34,043 bases of DNA from Candidatus Abyssobacteria bacterium SURF_17 (GTDB lineage: Bacteria > Abyssobacteria > SURF-5), in NCBI GenBank assembly GCA_003598055.1, contig QZKI01000063.1, forward strand, positions 1 through 34,043, in the 5' to 3' direction. A program made the position numbers and the translations under genes. Shown here in pieces: positions 31,706-34,043 of this stretch. The notes under the pieces are model-generated. The model was not told the DNA's origin, did no database searches, and worked only from the letters and a program-made list of their open reading frames with translations. The stretch's first letter is position 1; every line of letters starts with the position of its first letter.

Positions 31706-34043
31706 GAGAAAAGAGAAGCCGAGGGAGGCCGTATTACTCGTTGGCTCAGGCTATGGCGCTCTTAAGGTTGCTGAAGACCTGGCGCAATCGGGCATTCCGG
31801 TCGTTTGGGTGACACGCGCAGCGCATTTCCTCAAGCTGCCCGGAGGAATCAGTAGCTTCGGGGAATGGCCCGACGACATCAACTTTCAGTTCAGACCCTT
31901 ATACCTCCGGGTCACCCGCCACAATCTCGTCACACCTTTGACCGGCGCACGGTTGGAAACGCTCTCGCGAGAGGAAAACGGTTTCCGCGCCGCCATAGTG
32001 CAGGACCCGCAATACATTGATTATGACCTGTGCACCGGGTGTGGACGATGTATGGAAGTGTGTCCCCTAAGCCAAAGCGCGCATCCCCCGCTCGCCCGCA
32101 GCCCTGCCTACTGTCCGTCGCGTGCGCTCGAGTTGGACAAGCGCAAGCTGGGAGCATGCCGTGTGGCATGTCCGCTTGGGGTCAATGTTCAGGCATACCT
32201 GGCGCTGACCGCGGAATCCCGTTTTGAAGAGGCCCTGCGTGTGATCAAGGAGGACAACCCGCTGCCCGGCATTTGCGGAAGAGTGTGCCACCATCCGTGC
32301 GAGCAGTCATGCAGACGCGGAGAGCTGGACCAGGCAGTGGCTATTCGAGACATAAAGCGCTTCCTTGCCGATTATGAGGCCGAACACGAGCCTGTGGGAT
32401 TTACGAGTGATGCAACGAGACGGAGCGAGCGCGTCGCGGTGATTGGCTCCGGGCCGGCGGGCTTGACTGCCGCCCACTTCCTTAATCAGGCTGGTTTCCC
32501 GGTTACGGTATTTGAAGCGCTGCCGGAAGCCGGGGGAATGTTACGCGCGGGCATCAACGCGTTTCGGCTCCCCCGATGTGTGCTGGATACAGAGATACGA
32601 GCTATCGAACGGTCCGGCGTGGAGGTCCGCAAGAACAGGAAAGTCAGCGGCACGGATGCTCTCTTTGAGCAAGGATTCAAGGCAGTGCTGCTTTGCACGG
32701 GCACTCATTGTGACTTGCGTCTGAATATTCCGGGAGAGGAGCTTGATGGCGTTGTCCACTGCGTCAAGTTTCTCAGCGGCGTCAATCTTTACCGTACGGG
32801 TGAGGTCGGACGACGCACCGTCGTCATCGGAGGCGGCAATTCGGCGATGGATGCCGCGCGAACCGCTCTCAGGCTTGGAGCAGAGAGCGTCACTGTCGTC
32901 GCGATAGAGACCGAAGAAGAGATGCCCGCCCACCCGCGCGAGATTCGAGAAGCGCGGGAGGAGGGAGTAACGTTTGAGCTGGGGGCCGCGCCCATTGCCT
33001 TCAAGGGCGATGGCGGCCGGATTCAGCGAATAATCTGCCGAGCGGCTCACTGGAGCGAGGCCGATTCGAATGGCGCGCGCCGGATCGAATATGATTCCGA
33101 TGAAACATTTGCGCTCGAGGCCGACACGGTAATCGTTTCTATCGGTCAGAGACCGGACCTCGACGAGACAGGTCTGTCAGCGGAGCTTGCCGCCGGTCGG
33201 GGGGGCAGAGTCGTAGTCGATGAGCGTTCCACGACGTCGCGCAAAGGAGTATTCGCGGCCGGCGACGTTGTCACCGGCCCGACCACGGTGATCGACTCCA
33301 TGGCAGCGGGCAGACAAGCGGCCGGCCGGGTCATCGAGTATCTCACGCACAAGCCGTTCCCGTCATTCGAACTCACTGCGGACACTCGCGGCGTGGGTGA
33401 GTACCTGGATATCTCAGAGGATATCCCCCGGCGGTGGAGGCCGGAGATGGCCCAACGACAGCCCAAGGTGCGGCGGCGTGACTTCGACGAGGTGGATTTC
33501 GGTTTCACTGCAGAGCAGGCGGTGGCCGAGTCGCAACGATGCCTCCAATGCAGCGCCTGCTGCGAATGCCGCGTGTGCGAGACCGTTTGCGCCGATATCG
33601 GAGCGGTTGACCATTTTCGCAGGCCAAAGACGCTGGAGGTCGTGAGCCCGGCAGTCATTGTGGCCGATGCCGACGAATTGCCAAGCACGGACATGGTCGA
33701 GCAGCAAGGAATCTACCGAGTCGCAGACTTCAAGAGCGGCGGCACGCTCGTGGACGTGCTTGTGGCCGGCTGCGCATCCGCCGGTCAGGCGATGACCGAG
33801 GCCGCGCGGCTCAGGGCGACAAACTCGCCAGCCGCGTCAAAGGCGGTGGATCTCCGAGATGATGGCCGCCTTGGGTTTTTCGTGTGCTCATGCAACGGCG
33901 CTATGGCGCCCGCCGCAGTGGTAGAGCGCATCCGGGAGGATGATCCTGACTTTCAGAGCTTTGGCGTTCATGACCTGCGACGCACGTTTTCGACCGGCCT
34001 GAACCGCGCCAAGTTCGATGATCGCTCCCATTTTCTGGAGCAT
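31692..34043 (+). CDS. HdrA/GltD-type multidomain Fe-S flavoprotein, C-terminus outside the window
   Basis: ATG 31692 to the right edge gives 784 residues without a stop. An HdrA-like Rossmann segment (VLLVGSGYGALKVAEDL, residues ~14-30) is followed by a ferredoxin motif CTGCGRCMEVCP (114-125). Then a GltD-like unit: an N-terminal Fe-S region starting at C156/C160 (ACRVACP) with GRVCHHPCEQSCRRGE, an FAD-binding VAVIGSGPAGLTAA (~248-261), an NAD(P)-binding TVVIGGGNSAMDAA (~376-389) and GVFAAGDVVTGP. A third cysteine cluster, seven Cys between C617 and C633, follows, then DVLVAGCASAG and FFVCSCNG, which resemble HdrA's C-terminal part. By analogy it moves electrons between NAD(P)H, ferredoxin and a third partner, and may bifurcate. 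It overlaps korC by 14 nt, so it is probably a working partner of the Kor enzyme. Confidence 0.9.
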   Translation, partial: MTKRKRKEKPREAVLLVGSGYGALKVAEDLAQSGIPVVWVTRAAHFLKLPGGISSFGEWPDDINFQFRPLYLRVTRHNLVTPLTGARLETLSREENGFRAAIVQDPQYIDYDLCTGCGRCMEVCPLSQSAHPPLARSPAYCPSRALELDKRKLGACRVACPLGVNVQAYLALTAESRFEEALRVIKEDNPLPGICGRVCHHPCEQSCRRGELDQAVAIRDIKRFLADYEAEHEPVGFTSDATRRSERVAVIGSGPAGLTAAHFLNQAGFPVTVFEALPEAGGMLRAGINAFRLPRCVLDTEIRAIERSGVEVRKNRKVSGTDALFEQGFKAVLLCTGTHCDLRLNIPGEELDGVVHCVKFLSGVNLYRTGEVGRRTVVIGGGNSAMDAARTALRLGAESVTVVAIETEEEMPAHPREIREAREEGVTFELGAAPIAFKGDGGRIQRIICRAAHWSEADSNGARRIEYDSDETFALEADTVIVSIGQRPDLDETGLSAELAAGRGGRVVVDERSTTSRKGVFAAGDVVTGPTTVIDSMAAGRQAAGRVIEYLTHKPFPSFELTADTRGVGEYLDISEDIPRRWRPEMAQRQPKVRRRDFDEVDFGFTAEQAVAESQRCLQCSACCECRVCETVCADIGAVDHFRRPKTLEVVSPAVIVADADELPSTDMVEQQGIYRVADFKSGGTLVDVLVAGCASAGQAMTEAARLRATNSPAASKAVDLRDDGRLGFFVCSCNGAMAPAAVVERIREDDPDFQSFGVHDLRRTFSTGLNRAKFDDRSHFLEH

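Overview
The window is a 34 kb piece of a bacterial chromosome, moderately GC-rich (slightly GC-rich by eye; not counted), densely packed and organised in short operons with good Shine-Dalgarno sites and sigma70-type promoters. It carries no rRNA or tRNA gene, phage, IS or CRISPR that I can see. Ferredoxin-linked 2-oxoacid metabolism, an L-lactate dehydrogenase, an HdrA/GltD-type flavoprotein and oxygen-sensitive Fe-S enzymes suggest an anaerobic or microaerophilic, Gram-negative-like bacterium, probably from a poorly cultured lineage. I cannot name the phylum from sequence alone.

Left end (1-4831, minus strand): two overlapping UvrD-family helicase genes. The upstream one is fused to an iron-staple PD-(D/E)XK nuclease; the downstream one runs off the window. 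This looks like an AddAB/AdnAB-type double-strand-break resection machine. From 4.9 to 12.3 kb lie single genes and pairs: a secreted HEAT-repeat protein, a GalT-like nucleotidyltransferase, a YchF-like ATPase, a UVR-motif protein, a zinc-ribbon protein, a zinc-dependent phospholipase C-like exoprotein paired with a UspA protein, and a small hypothetical protein. Several face each other across divergent promoters.

Middle (12.4-22.5 kb, plus strand): a long co-directional run with cyclase-family hydrolase, IlvD-family dehydratase, MtnA, DeoB, Cmk, IspH, RecJ and a bifunctional Rel (p)ppGpp enzyme. Many junctions overlap or lie within 10 nt. MtnA and DeoB are 1 nt apart and point to pentose-1-phosphate salvage. 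Rel has its own near-consensus promoter.

Right part: a minus-strand pair (FlhG/MinD-like ATPase plus an acidic coiled-coil protein) is driven by a perfect consensus promoter with a palindrome just downstream. Next comes an ldh-doxX pair, then a 4-hydroxybutyryl-CoA-dehydratase-like flavoprotein that lacks three of the four expected cluster ligands. Divergent from it, across a two-promoter region with a palindrome at its centre, is korD-korA-korB-korC followed by a large HdrA-GltD-type Fe-S flavoprotein cut by the window end. This last block is the most interesting: a 2-oxoacid:ferredoxin oxidoreductase apparently wired to a multi-flavin electron-transfer (possibly bifurcating) partner. A repeat-rich intergenic element is inserted between korD and korA.
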